A stretch of DNA of 64,000 nt from Bursaphelenchus xylophilus (taxonomy: Eukaryota; Nematoda; Chromadorea; Rhabditida; Aphelenchoididae). A program made the translations under genes and the position numbers. The stretch's first letter is position 1. Every line of letters begins with the position of its first letter. Where the stretch lies: NCBI GenBank assembly GCA_904066235.2, contig CAJFCV020000004.1, positions 4,960,001-5,024,000 on the forward strand, written 5' to 3'. The notes beneath the pieces are model-generated. The model saw only the letters and a program-made list of their open reading frames with translations, was not told the origin of the DNA and did no database searches. Below, piece by piece: positions 1 to 12,752 of this stretch.

Positions 1-1039
1 CATGCATTCGATGAGACCTATTAATTACAAAATTAATTTCTGCTTGGCGGTTCCTTTTGACCCTTTAGTGGGACCTCTTGGCCCCTCGATATCCCCGACC
101 CAATCCAATCTATTGACCTATCGAGAAATTGAAGACGCCCCAGTCAGCTCCAGCAGCCCTCTTTCGGACTCCAAAAAATGCACCGCGCCGGTTTTCACCT
201 GTCAAAACGAGCCGCATTTGCATAAAAAACGGATCGAATTTCAGCGCTGTTTACAATTTGAATGTCCTTTCAAAAACGCATTGTCCCGCTCCCAAGCTGG
301 TGCTAAATAAATAGATACTTCAGGACGAGTGTTGCGCAAGAGTAACGGGTCTTCTTGTTGAAAGGATAAGCTCAAGGAGCTGTTAAAAATTATTCGAAAT
401 CCAACGAACTTCATGGCCGACTAAAGTTGGTCGGAAATTTCGTTAAAGTAACTCGCAAGACATCCAGAAAACAACCGCAAATAGTACGAAAAGAAGGATT
501 GCTGTATAAAACGACTGTATGTTTGAGAACAAAATCCTAAAAAGAGCGCAGTCGTCGTTGCGTTATGTTATACCAGGTATAATATAAAATATATAATAGC
601 GGAACTTTTATGGTCACTGCCCATCAAATCCTTAATTGAATGAAAGTACTCGGATGAACGTGATCGGATTAGGGAGTCAACAAAACCAAAACGAAGATGG
701 ATCCGTCCTCGCGCAACAAATTTAAATATTCTCTCACTGGCACATCTGCTTGGTTCGTTTATTCAGCCCATTTATGCGATTTTTACGAGCTCCTATTGCT
801 CGCACCCACATAAACTTGATTAATGAACTGTCTATCGTGTATGTTTTTTTTACTGTAACATGAAAATGCATTTTTCTAACAATATAAAACTCGCCAATCC
901 ATTAAAAGTCCCACAACGAAAACAAGTGCTAGCGAAAATTTATGAAACAAAATGCCAAAAAGAAATTTGAGAAAAATGTGCGAACGAAATAGGTATCAAA
1001 TACAAGGAATCTTTAGTTCTTTGGGTTGTATTGGCCAGA
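1..1039. other. intergenic DNA at the window edge
   Basis: No gene that I can support. A frame open from base 2 to 310 reads into the window edge but shows no recognisable domain and no splice partner. The stretch just before 1040 is presumably the promoter and 5' leader of the TRM112 gene. Confidence 0.5.
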
Positions 1040-1550
1040 ATGAAGTTGCTCACCCACAACTTTTTGTCTACGCAGTTTATCAAAGGAGTCAAGGAAGGAT
1101 ATCCGCTCAATTTGAAGTCCAACTCGACAGAAGTAGGTCTATATCAGCTATTAGGTTCTTGACGCTTATGAAGTACTGGTTTTCTTTGATATCTACATAA
1201 TTATACGTTTTATGTATGTTTTTTTAGAAGAAGGAATTTGAGTTTGATCCTGTGATGATGGTCAAGCTGTTGCCTAAAATGCAATATCCAGTTCTATTAT
1301 CGACGGCGCAGAACATAGGAATTGATGTCTCCGGGTTACCAAGTCAATTGCCAGATAATTGGAAAGAGGACCATGACTTTTTAAAGAAGGTAAGTGTCTT
1401 ATTTATATCTTATTTACACTTTAGGCTGCTGAATTAGCCCTTGGATACGAAATAATAGATGGAGAATTGGAGTGCCCTGAGAGTGGGAAGGTCTTTAAGA
1501 TCAAAGAAGGAATTCCAAACATGCTTATTGATAGAGAGGACGACGATTAA
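1040..1550 (+). CDS. TRMT112: TRM112-like methyltransferase activator subunit
   Basis: Three exons: 1040-1132, 1228-1389 and 1425-1550, giving 126 residues, the usual length for the family (human 125). The N-terminus MKLLTHNFLSTQF is nearly the animal consensus, and the C-terminal half carries LECPESGKVFKIKEGIPNML, the conserved zinc-knuckle-like region. TRM112 is a small obligate partner that stabilises several SAM-dependent methyltransferases acting on tRNA, 18S rRNA and release factor eRF1. The partners are known for the family and cannot be seen here. The start is the only ATG that yields the family N-terminus, and the first intron (95 bp) separates the MKLL exon from the helical insert. 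Of the two cysteines usual near the N-terminal zinc site in some orthologues I see only the C-terminal one. Confidence 0.93.
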
Positions 1551-1977
1551 GCTGACAGGTGTAGTTGTGATCCATTTTTCCATTAGTTTTTCAATCATAT
1601 ATTGTACTAAAAAAGATCTCTGTATCATTTCATCATGATTTCCTTGCAAAGGTGTTGGATTCTTTCGATTCAGATCATGGTGAATATATTGTCATATCCA
1701 ATTTTTTCAGTTTATTATAAAGTAAACACAGTTTGGAGAAGGTACCCGTTGTTGACGCTTATAGATGAAGTTATGTGTAATCGATGGTAATACCATAAAA
1801 TCTAACAGCTGGATGTGTGAACAGAATAAATATAATTAAATATCTCCTAGGGAAGCTGTCTAACGAAAGGTAAGTTCGGAAAAGACGGCAGTAGGGCGAA
1901 GTCTGAATTCGTGGTATTGTACAGAAAAATAGAATTATGTTGTACTTTAGCAGGATTGAGAGGATAACTAAGCTTGT
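1551..1977. other. convergent 3' intergenic spacer
   Basis: Spacer between the 3' ends of the plus-strand TRM112 gene and the minus-strand coiled-coil gene. No further coding or repeat signal was seen. Confidence 0.5.
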
Positions 1978-4618
1978 CTACATCATGCTGGAGAATAAAA
2001 TCTTGGATCTGGCAGCGGAGATCCTCTTGCTTTGCCGTCTATTGCCCTCTTCGTTGTCTTCCTCATTGTTATTGGAAGCTGCAGATTCATTTAGATCACT
2101 TTTCCGTTTCCGCGGAGCGGGTTTCTTGACCGGTGTTGAGGCTCTACGACTTCCAGCTCGAGAGTTGACTGACGGGGATGGATCTAGTCGAGTAGTCTGT
2201 CTTCGACCTCTTCGTTTTGCAACTGGACTTGGACTTTTAGAGTTCTGATCCGACTCCTGGGCTGCAGATTCGTCCAGTTCCTCCGTCTTTTCGTAATTGG
2301 TCAGCCGTTTCTTCAGCGATTCATTCTCTTCTCTGTAAAAACAGTTATTACAAACTGTATTCATATTGATATTATTTTATCTAGTATGTTCTTACCTTAA
2401 TTTTTCCATTTGCTCTCTAAGTGTGATGTTATCAGTCTTCTGGCAAGCATAGTCAATCTTGGCAGTTTGCAATTCGTCATCTTTTTTCTTAAGTTTATCT
2501 CGCATGGTGTCCATCCGTTTCTTTTGAGCTGTGAATTTCTGTTTTTCAGCTGTTAGATTCTCTTCCAACTCCTGGATTCGTTCTTCCATGGATTCAATCT
2601 TCTTTTGAAGTTCAGTCGTCTTCCTTTCCTCGTCTTTATCCTTCTTGGTATAGAACTTTCTTGCTGACTTCAACGGTCTTTCTGGTTCCGGCTCTGGAGT
2701 TGGTGTTTTGTCAACAGGCTTTGTCTGTTCCTTTTCTTCTTTCGATTCTTCTGACTTCTTGGGTTCTGATTTGGGTGTTTTTCTACCAGTTGATTTCTCG
2801 GGTTCAGGCGGTGTTTCTTTTGTCTTTGATTTCTCACTTGGAGTAGCACATTGATCAGAACTTGTTTCCTGAGGCTGTGAAGTTGTTGGTTGAGAAACGA
2901 CAATCTCAGCTGCTTTCTTCGGCTCTTTGTGTTCTATTTGACTGACTACTGGCTGAATTGGCTGGGCCCAGTTTGTAATCGGAACGGTATGAACCTGATG
3001 AGGTTGTGGGATTTGGAGCGCACGAATCAACGAGGCTGTTCCTAGACCGGGACCAGCAAACGGAAACGGATGCCCGTTGATTGAAGGGGTCGGTTGAGGT
3101 GTTGGTGGGAGGAACATTTGGGCTGCTGTTTGCTCTACAAAATGGCCAGGAGTATTCTGGAAGAAGAATCGGGAAGAATTCTGGTTCAGAGCCATCGATG
3201 CCGCTGGTGATATGAGAGGTGGGGCTGCCTGAAATTTGAATTTATATAAAGGCACTGGGGTTTTTCGCTTACTCTAGAAGTTGGGTTCAAAGTAGTTGTC
3301 GTTAGTAAGCTTTGAATCGGGAAACCATGTGGTGGAAGACTAGCAAAGAGACTCGAGTTCTGTCGGTACATTTCCTGTATTTGTTCCATTGAAAGTTGTG
3401 GCAGCTGGGAGGGATTTATTTGAAGTGTAGGCCCGGTGGTGGGGATTGTTACCGATGGGAGGGTTGGTTCATTTTTTGCGACACTTGTTGCTGCCGTTAC
3501 AATCGGCGCCGTTGTATTTACATGAGTCGAGCTCGCAGTTGCGTTACCCGCCGTAGACATGACCCGGTCGATAACATTTGTAACGATTTCATCGATCCGC
3601 TTGTTCAAAACACCGTCAGAAGGCGGTCCCGAACTTGAGACCTGAGGCGTGATCCCGATTGTCAAAGGGGCGTTTAATGGCACACCTTGATCTAAAATGA
3701 TTACATTTGATATGGGAATTGTCGTACCTTTCTTCGTATCTTTCTTTGGTTTCCGTTGTCTTTTTGCCGGAGGTGTAGGATCAGTTGGGATGGTGACATT
3801 AACGTCGCCGTTTGGTTTGTTTGCGTTCACAGATGCTGATTGATCTGCAAAAGGCAAGAAGTAGTGCTGACAATTAAAGCAAAGAGCCATACCTTCTTCA
3901 TTTTCCACCGGCTTTCCATTGGCCTTTCTTTTGGCTGGCGTTGGACTTTCTGGCTTCTCTTCTTCTCCATTCCCTTTCAATTCGATTACAAAGTCCCGAG
4001 TCATGAAGGGATCTGTGTCCTGGCCTTCGTCTCTATACTGATTAAAGGTTTCCCTGACATTTCTGATCTTCCTTCTGAATCTTTTAAGGGCTTGTACGTG
4101 TTCCGGCGGTTGAGGTATGGATTTATCGTATGGTATCTTGTATCCTCGTAGTTTTAGGAAGGCTCCTAAAGTATTCGAATACTTTGTAACGGTATGAACT
4201 TACCCCAGGCATTATTCAATCCAAACCGATTCACCAACTCCAAAGCCATTGCATTAGATACGGATACCGGCGGTCCGTTGTAATCAAAGTCGAATGTCTG
4301 TTGCGCATTGGTCTTCGGTTTGGGTTTTGGCTTTGTCTTTTCTGTTGACGATTCTGCATTTGAGGGACCTGGCTGTGGATCGTTTGATGGACTCGCCTGA
4401 ACTGCAGGACTTGGCTGACTTCGCGCTGAAGGGGCCGGATTAGTGGCCTTAGGGTCCATTCCATCCAATTGATGTCCATTGTTAGGGGATTTAGAGACCA
4501 AAAGGGGCGGGGCTTCCAGATTCTTGGAGGCCTGGGCATTTGAGGGAGCCGGTTCCGTCGATGGTTTCTCTTCCTCCGGCTCCTCGGCTATAATCAGATT
4601 ACCATCGTCGGAGGACAT
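1978..4618 (-). CDS. uncharacterised nuclear-type coiled-coil protein
   Basis: Six exons in transcription order: 4618-4204, 4165-3893, 3844-3728, 3691-3273, 3228-2396 and 2332-1978. The phases agree and give 803 residues. I do not recognise the family. The N-terminal 110 residues are acidic and Pro/Ser-rich. A compact, probably folded patch follows at about residues 120-190, containing GLNNAWGAFLKLRGYK and then a basic FRRKIRNVRETF helix. Next come Lys/Arg clusters (PPAKRQRKPKKDTKKG), a Thr/Ser/Pro-rich middle, a long heptad coiled coil at about residues 600-700, and a C-terminus with basic bipartite motifs (KRRGRRQ, APRKRKS). This looks like a chromatin or RNA-processing scaffold, but that is inference from composition. 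Two introns are very short (48 and 36 nt) and leave the frame open if retained. The start is the first ATG of the acidic exon. Confidence 0.72.
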
Positions 4619-7600
4619 GCCTGCAATTAATGCGGCTAGGTCAATCGGTTTGCGTCACATGAGACGGAACGCGGTAAACACGTTAGGAGTTAAAAAAGAA
4701 CTGCTTATGATAAATTGGCCATGGGATCGCTGCCATCTCTTAAAGGTTTTTTTGGTAAAATAAATTTCAAGCAATCCGGGAAAGGAATTAAACCTCGAAT
4801 TACTTGACGAAATTGTAAAAGTTTAAAAGAATGACAGTGCTCACGTTCCCATTAAGCGAGCCGAACAGCCTCCGATTCAGGTGTTCCGATTTTTGACAGA
4901 AAATGAATCAAAAAAAAAGAAAACAACGAGAAAAAGCGTTGGAGACTGTTCGGAAGGTGTGGAATGGGGGTCGGGGGAGGGCTGCAAGGGTTCGAATCGA
5001 TCCAACAAAATGTTTAAAGTAAAGTAAAAACAAAAAATGGACTCTTCTCCAGCCGAATGGCCAATCGATAAGCGGCGCGCTTCCCTTTGATAAGACTGAG
5101 CGCGTGGTGACAATAGAAAGTTCGTGCTGATAAAGAATTGAGGAAAAGAGAATGGGATGTTCAGGACGTTAGGGTGGTCTTACTGTACCTTCGGCTTCGC
5201 ATAACAGAAGATAATGTAAGTCTCAGATTGGAATTTGTTATTAAAGTTCTTGAGAGGCACGATTAGGTTCAAATTCTACCTGACTTGCTTCAATTACAGT
5301 AAAATTATTTCAAAGGAAAGTTTTATTGATAAAGGAAATAAAAATAAAGCCTCGGGGTTTGATTTAATTGCCTCCATGAATAATTTAGGGAAAGCGATTC
5401 AAATTCAAACAACCCTTCAGAGTCCAATGAATACTTCCAAGAATGTGGGCCCAAAACAAAACGAGCCGGTTTCACGGATATAATAATCATAAAAAGGGTT
5501 CGAAAAACAAATTGGGAGGCGATTGCGACAGAAAAACTGGGTGGAAACGAGGCGATGGGCATCGCCGGGGATGGAAGACGCCTTCTCCACCCCTCCAAAC
5601 ACCAAACCTTTCCCTTTTTGGGGCGAGAGGGCGGGGCCTAATCGCTTCTCACCAAAAACCGATTGATCTTTGAAGAGATCAGCGGGAAATGAGAGACATT
5701 CGAGAGCGAGAGACCGTCACTTCCGAAGACAGTGGCAGACGAAGAGCGTGCGCGTGAAAGTCGGTTTCGGGGTTACCTCAGGGCATAACAGATAACGCTC
5801 CTAGACTCCGCCCACTTTTGATGCGAAAATCTCTTGGAACGAAACTTTTGTCACTGTTTTTCCCGAAAAAAACTACTGGAAATTACATAACGGGCACGAA
5901 AGGGTGTAAAGAGTAAAGTAAGCGAGAAGACGAAGACTGTTAGGTGGATAAAAAGTGCAAATTGGAGGGAAAGAAAAGGAGTGGACCGACCCTCACTAGA
6001 CATGAATAAGGTCCTTCTGCTGCTTAATGCAGGTTGTTGTCGAAACAGTTTGAAGAATAGAGTAGGATGGAATAAATCCGGCTATAATCGAGAGATCACG
6101 CTCTTCGCAAGGTCTTTGCTTCCTTACATCGGCGAAATCAGATGTGTTTTTGTAAACAAATAAACTTTTCTGATGGATAAAGGTCGTCTCCTAATTTCAA
6201 AACAAACCCCGCCCTTGCATAACAATGCTAATCCGGAGACGAAAATCGCCTGCGGGTCGGGGCGGGTTTGTAAACGAGACCGAAAAAATAGCTGCGCCGT
6301 ATGAATTTAGGAAAAACAAAACCACATAAATAATATGGGGCAGAACACCAGAGGGGAGGGGAGGTCGGGAGAAAAAGGTCCACCAGCTGACTGGAAAGAC
6401 GTCTTGATTTGAACTTTTGTCCCCCTCGCTTTCTCTGCATTCCCTCCGCAAATCAAGCGGTCCTTCGGCCGTCGTTTCGGCCGCCTCGGAAATTATTTGT
6501 TTGGCCTTTAGCGGTGATTCTTTGGGACTCTGATTGTGAAAAGTGATCATAAGGAGGGATGGAGGTTGTTCAACATGATTAATCAGGGCGAAATCGATGA
6601 CATCAGAGAGTGGAATAGGAAGGCGAAGCAGGATTACCGTAATTACACCGCTTTGTTGTGTTATCTCAAAAATATTAGACTAACTTTTAAAACTGCAAAT
6701 TTCTCTAAAAAAGAGCTGTTTTCCAAGCACTGCAACCTTTGGCATCTTCCTCTTTCTCTCTTTTGTAACAGTAATCTCCTTAATCTCCACCTTCCAACGT
6801 AATCCCGCTATAAATCAGCTTACTAATTTCCGTTCACTGTTATTAATAGCTAGAGAAGTTATGACTTTCTTTGGGAATCATAAGTTTGGAAATGACATTC
6901 GAAAAGAGGGCGGTGAAACACGGCAGGATTACTTCGAAGGCTACGAACAAAATACAGTGATTAAAGGTTTGTATTCTCATTCGACAAAGAGCCGTGTTCA
7001 AAGTTGCGACACGCGGAGTCATGTAAAGTGGAGCCACACGCAACAGGGAAAGATTAGAATTTGTATCACAAAATGGGCGTCAAAATAATAAAAAAACGGC
7101 GAGGAAAGGAATCTCGTTGGACGCAGGAATATGGCCAAGAGATTGGAGAGCGGCCAGAGAGTGGGAAAGGGGCGGAAGCGACAGAGAAAAATAGAATCTA
7201 AACAATTCCACGGAGTTTTAGCAAAAACATTTGGAAATTACCGCCCTCCAGAGAGCGGGAGGCAACAGAAACATGGCGAGGGAGGTAGCGCGGACGTTGA
7301 AATGCAACTCTATGGTCCAGAGTTTCCCAGATTCCCACCCCTTTCAACGCGGACTTGGACGTTTGCCCGGTTAAGCGCGCAATAAATACATATATGGCCG
7401 GGTGGAGGGAGTGTGTGCGGCGCGGAGAGCGCACAGACAACATGTGTTCGTAATAGAGGGAAAACTGAAAGTCCATTCCTGGTCTGCGGCCCCGTCTCTC
7501 TCGGCTTTGGCCCTCTTTTCGGCGCCGCTCTGGCCATTTTGTCGGCCCCGCCCACATTTTTAGCCCAGTGTTCCTCTTTTTCGGCTAAAGGAAAATAAGC

Positions 7601-9399
7601 GGAAAGGGGGATCGATAGTCAAGTCCGACTGATAAATAAGTAATAACTCTGCAGCTGGACTTAATGAGATGTCGATTGCGTTCGTTGGAGATGCGGGTGA
7701 TATCGCAACATTACAATTACTCGGTATTCCAAATATTTTAAAACCAATCCATTAAAACAACACTATTAAAATCTAAAAAGGAAGACAAAATAATATAGAT
7801 TTATGAAATTGCCACGAGGTTCTTGAGCTAATCCTTAATCCAGCTAACCTCTTAAACTAATTTACATAAGGTCCATAAATATTCCTTTAATTAATGATGA
7901 CGCAACTTCTGAACCACCAGATTGATCGTTCTGAGAATCTTTCAGATTGCCACAAAATTAATATGTATGTAATGAGTAATCTACGAGATATTGCGCTATG
8001 CGTGAAGACAGTTAAATCGCAGAGTCATGATTTAAAATGCCATGTGTATTTCCTTGCATATAATATAATACGATAATCGGGCACGCTTAAGGCTGTATTG
8101 GCAGACTCCCAATTAAATAAAGCATGAGGGGGAGGAAAGGGAATGCAACCTTTCAGAAGGAATTGTAAGAATTATACGAAAGGACTGAGAAAGATGCTCT
8201 TGGGACAAATTTTATTATTAATTTTGCAAAATAAGGTGACTATCTGAATCTTTAGTCGTTTAAGACGTCCTATACTATTGTAATTTCTGAATATTAACTT
8301 CAAATTAATTTTAGAATAACCTCTTGATCTGTACGTTCTTTATTATGCATCTTTTTTGATATTATCAACTTTTAAATTTAACTTGTAGACATAAATACGC
8401 TTGAAATGGAAGGCTTAATATTGCGACGCCCAGATTTTTTTTTATTTCGCAGGTTTTGCTACATATCAATTTCTAAAAGTTTCAGCTCATGCTTGTTAGA
8501 GAGGGTCATCTTGGCGCCGATAGAGTATGCGAAACGCGGAGAGCTGTCGGAGAGAAAAACACTTTCTGGCAATCTATGTGCCAGTTTTGGCCGAAAAAAT
8601 ATTTTTCCAAAAATCTGGGTCGTTTCTGCAAAGCGCGAGGTAGGAGTCCCGCATTTATATTAGAATTTGAAAAAAATCATCAAAATATTTAGTCTCATCA
8701 AAACTGAGCGTCGCACTTGGAGTGTTTCCCGTGTTAGTATACGTATATTAATTTCTATACTATAGTATGGCTAGAGAACCGGAAGATAAAAAATTATTCA
8801 AAATTGGAAAAACTTCTTTCCCTCCTGCATTTTCCAGGACCAGAAATATTGGAGAGGAAGGAACGATGGGGCAGAACGCCCAGAAAAACCACAAGAACTC
8901 AATTTGAGGGGAAAAGGCCTCGAGAAATGGCCAAGTCCGCTGTTTTTTGGGGCCACCAGCCAGGAGGGCGGAGCCTGTGTTTTTGGGAAGCCAAAGAATT
9001 TAACAGAAAAAGACACCAAGAGCGGAAAGAGTTGTTTAATACAATTAAAAGATATATTTTTTTTTGTACCTTTGGGGGAAGAGCGATGTTGATCCGCGCT
9101 TGGAAGTGTGAGATCTTGCTTGATCGTGGTAGATGTTGCTGTGAAATTACATCAGATTACACAAAGATCCATATTTTCGGCTTTTATGTCATAAACCAGA
9201 GCATTCGGAAGTTCGGAGGGAGCTTTAATGAAAGGCCATTCATTATTGTTCCCCTTGTTTATAACCCATATCACATGTTGAGGTCATTGTAAACAGCAGA
9301 AAATAGGAGAAATCATGACGCGATTTCGAAAACTATATGTAACACTAGTCAGATCTTACACTTGAAGTTTGGTTGTTACAAGTTAGGTTTCGTATTCGA
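4619..9399. other. 4.8-kb gene-free region
   Basis: Between the divergent start of the coiled-coil gene and the 3' end of the glycosyltransferase gene. Open frames here are short, lack family signatures and often start at non-ATG codons. It contains GC-rich, promoter-like stretches (about 5.4-5.8, 6.2-6.5, 7.1-7.6 and 8.8-9.0 kb) and one copy of a dispersed repeat at about 8585-8745. No tRNA or other RNA gene was recognised. Confidence 0.55.
8585..8745 (+). repeat. dispersed repeat, copy 1
   Basis: Shares a diverged, roughly 160-bp stretch with 29752-29915. The blocks in common are TTTCTGCAA(A/G)GCGCGAG(G/C)TAGGA near the middle and AGCGTCG(C/T)ACTTGG(G)AGT near the end, in the same order and spacing. 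No terminal repeats or reading frame were seen, so the class is unknown. Confidence 0.55.
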
Positions 9400-10565
9400 T
9401 CATAGGTGCTCTCGATGTTTTGTGGAGCCAATCCAAAGTCCCCGGTTGTTAACGGCACGCCGTTTTGGCACGCTCCGTAAATCTAAGCAGTAGTTTACGC
9501 TAAAAATGAAACTTATCCCATTTTGTGAGTTTAAAGGGGTAAAATCAGCGACGAAAACATTGGCTTTCGTTCTGAGAATACCAGTAAAAAGAACGTCTTC
9601 CAAGAACATGGTGAAGGTAGATGGAGTCTGAGACAATATTGCATTTACCGCTTGTCGATTCATAATATAGGTAGCACCATTTACATAATCAGGAAACGTC
9701 TTGTTTGGGTATTTTTCAAGAGGAACACTCCTGAATCCAGATATTATTCTGGGGATCTTTTGCTTACCATCTTTTCGTTTGATCTCGCTCAACTTTTCCA
9801 TTGCGGATTAATCGTCCCCAAATCATCATTTCTTGATTCTTTTCCAAATCCTTCATATAATGCTCGTCCAACCTTTCTAGATCGATGACTGTATCATCAT
9901 CTGATTTTATTAGATACTCAGTATTCGTGCAGAATTTCTGAAACCACTGAAAAAGAACTCCAGTTTTCAAGAATAAGTTGTTGTAAGTGTCCGGGAGATT
10001 GTAAAACAACATGTCGTGGAACTGATCTCGCTCATCTTTTAGAGCCATCTTCAGATGAAGTAGTCGATTTGTAGAATTTAATTTAGGAATTCCGATGACA
10101 AACTTGTAAACGTAGCCTTTTGGTCGGTTCTAAAAAGCTCAAATGATGTTATTTCTGCACTAGTAAAACGCTTACTTGTTCCTTTAACCATGAATACCTC
10201 ATAGCCAATCTGTTGACCATTCCACCAAAAGCAGATCTCGACGGGATCAGGATCAAGGCCTTTTTATTTTTGCAAAACTCTTTGTCAGGGATGTTGATCG
10301 AGTAATTAAAAGTAATATCTTTAAATTTTAATTCGAAAGCCTCCTTTAAAATCTTTGCAGTATTTGTTGTAGTTACTGGTAGTTCCGGCAGTTTAGGGAG
10401 TTCTTTATGGCGTTCCTTTTGGGACGTTTTAAAAACCAAAAAAATAACTGAAACATTTTTGAATTATCAAAATTACTTACGTAAAATGACAATAGAAATA
10501 CGCACAACATTAATACGTTTAAACCGAAAAGGTAGTTGATTTTTAAGGCCAAGTGGGTAGTTCAT
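9400..10565 (-). CDS. GT31-family beta-1,3-glycosyltransferase (galactosyltransferase-like)
   Basis: Four exons: 10565-10481, 10447-10176, 10129-9768 and 9730-9400, 349 residues. The N-terminus is a type II signal anchor (basic stretch, then VVRISIVILLIFLVF at about residues 20-34), so the enzyme should sit in the Golgi with its catalytic domain in the lumen. Family motifs are present in order: NRLAMRYSWLKE, the metal-binding DxD as YLIKSDDDTVID, DYVNGATYIMNR (matching the YPxYxxGxGY region) and LEDVLFTG (the EDVxxG motif). GT31 enzymes transfer galactose, GlcNAc or GalNAc in beta-1,3 linkage from UDP-sugar; acceptor specificity cannot be read from sequence. Nematodes carry many divergent members. 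The last 40 or so residues do not look like the family and could hide one more short intron near 9480-9510. Confidence 0.85.
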
Positions 10566-12366
10566 TTATTCGGGTTTCAAATATTGGACTGAGCCTTCAC
10601 ATGGAGACCGGAGAAGATGGGGAACAAAACATATTCTTCGGTTCTAAAACAATCAAAAAAGGTGGATAAACAAAATCCACGGGTTTGCTTTAATCAAGGC
10701 CGTGTTACAAACTACATGACAATTATTTATGAGATTACGTTGCACTGTTTACAAAATTTTTCTCAATTCTTCTCTGGAATTCACGTGTGTTTCTTCCCTC
10801 CGCCTTCTCTTTGTGTTTTTCATCAATGAAAACATTTTTGGGTGGAATTTGAGAAAAGAAAAAAGTTTTTTTTACTAGGGAGCCGTTGGAATTCTTCTTT
10901 TTTTGGGCGCCGCAGGGGAAATTCGCCACTTTAGGGATGGGGGAGTGGGAGAGAGGTGCGGTTATCAGATTCAGACAACCCCTTCTTCATAAAGCTCCCT
11001 TGTTGTCGATGGAAAAAAGGACATTGGTCACTTTGGATCAGTTTTCTTACACTTGTTTACCTTGCTGAAAGTAAACAAAGGAAAAAAAATTTTTTTTTTG
11101 ATTATATTGTATATTATTTTATTTTGCGATAATATATAAAAGTATGGCATGACTTTTCCGAAGTGTTTGCTGAAAGTTACAGTACTCCTCTGCCTTTCCT
11201 TTGCCTTGTTTCTTGTTTTCTTTTCGCCTTTGTAACACCAATTATTTTTCTTTTTTTTTCCACGCTCTTCGGCATTACGAAACCATAAATAATAGGTGAT
11301 CCTGCCTCTTTTATAATTTTAAATCACCAGCCCATCATATGGAGAAGGATCGCGTAACTTGGAGGGAAGTTTTTTCTAGTATAAATTCGTCTGTAATATC
11401 GGATAAGCCCCGTGTTGGGAGACCGTTTTTCCCTCGGGCGATTGGTCATCATGGAATTTGAATGGATGTCAAAAAGATTATGGGCGGCTGTTTATAACTG
11501 CTCGTTTAGTCATCACCAGTGGTTTATATCATTCTGTTATTGTAGCAGCCTTATGTACATTATGTTTAGACGTTTTTATTTGATCTTCTGAAGTGTCTTA
11601 TATATGACGCCATCTTGCAGTCGCCTTTCTGAGGTTTCCTTCAATTGTTCTTCGTCGATTATCCCCCTGATCTCGCTCGAATCCTCTTCGATTCGGGTTG
11701 AGTTCAGTCAGTTTTCTCTTTCGCCGTTGACCTGAAGTCAGACTCTGTCAAAAAAAAGTTTTTTTTATTGCAATTTTGGGTTATTGAGGCGTGTTCAAAA
11801 GTTTTTATTGGTCTTGCAGATGTACGAAACAAAGTTTTTGTTATCCATGTTGCCTTTTAATACCCCTGATGAGCTCAAATTTAACACTGCTGTTTGAGCG
11901 CTTTACAAATTATAATTTGTCGAAATTAGCCTACAAAACCAGTTACAAGTGACTTGAGCATCGCTCTCTTGTCGAAACGTTTACTTTTAATATGAAATCT
12001 CATTTAACTTTATTCAAATTCCCCGCTTTCCCTTTAATTTGTCCCCCACCGAGTTTCCAACCAAAGAGGATTTACAGTTCTGGAACGAGTTTTTCTGGGC
12101 GGATTAATGAATTCCCTCCGCTGGGTCAGCGCCTGAGGTTCTGTGACTTGATTCGAATGGCTATTTAATATAGTTGAGTTAACATTCCTCATTTATTCGT
12201 TTTGATTTTGAAAGTAATCGCTAAATAGTAATCTAACAATAAGGTGAGGTCATTTCGAACAGACGGAATTGCAATTAGTCGGGAAAGGAAGGCAGGGGCT
12301 TAGGCTTAAGTTTCTCATAGGTGAAGTACTCAAGGTATGACGCCTTGGCTCTCTTCAAATTTTGTT

Positions 12367-12752
12367 CAAATTTTGGGGGCTAAGGTAGTACAGCCCCCCA
12401 GTCCAGTTTAGCCCCCCATAACCCAGTCCAACCCCCCTCGTCCATTCTGAACCCCAAAATTTATTTCAAAGAATTAATCCAAGTTGTATGGTCCAGCACA
12501 AGCCCCCTACGTTTTAGATGAAGCCCCCTACGTTTTAGATCAAGCCCCCTCCGTTTTAGAAAAAGCCCCCTACGTTTTAGGTCAAGCCCCCTACGTTTTA
12601 GATCAAACCCCCAACGTAGTAGATCAAACCCCCACTTAGATGTTTTGTATTATTCTAATATGTTCATTATGTGGGGTGTGAAACGGGCAAAACAGTGGGG
12701 GTTTGAACTAGCTTTCGTGGGGGGCTCAACTACCGAAGCCCCAAATTTTGCA
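12367..12752. mobile_element. MITE-like foldback element with internal minisatellite
   Basis: The left end (about 12367-12402) and right end (about 12716-12752) are imperfect inverted repeats built around AAATTTTGGGGGCTAAGGTA on the left. The interior holds the tandem 21-bp repeat annotated separately. There is no coding capacity. Target-site duplication is not clear, so the superfamily is unassigned. Confidence 0.6.
12498..12638 (+). repeat. 21-bp tandem repeat, about seven units
   Basis: Units follow the pattern AAGCCCCCTACGTTTTAGATC with one to a few changes each. The last two units drift to CAAACCCCCAACGTAGTAGAT and then decay. It lies inside the foldback element and is in phase with the C-rich blocks of its left arm. 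Confidence 0.85.

Noticed and set aside
8804..9292. 162-codon open frame (+)
   Set aside because: It crosses a GC-rich promoter-like stretch into AT-rich DNA, with no domain and no conserved start context.
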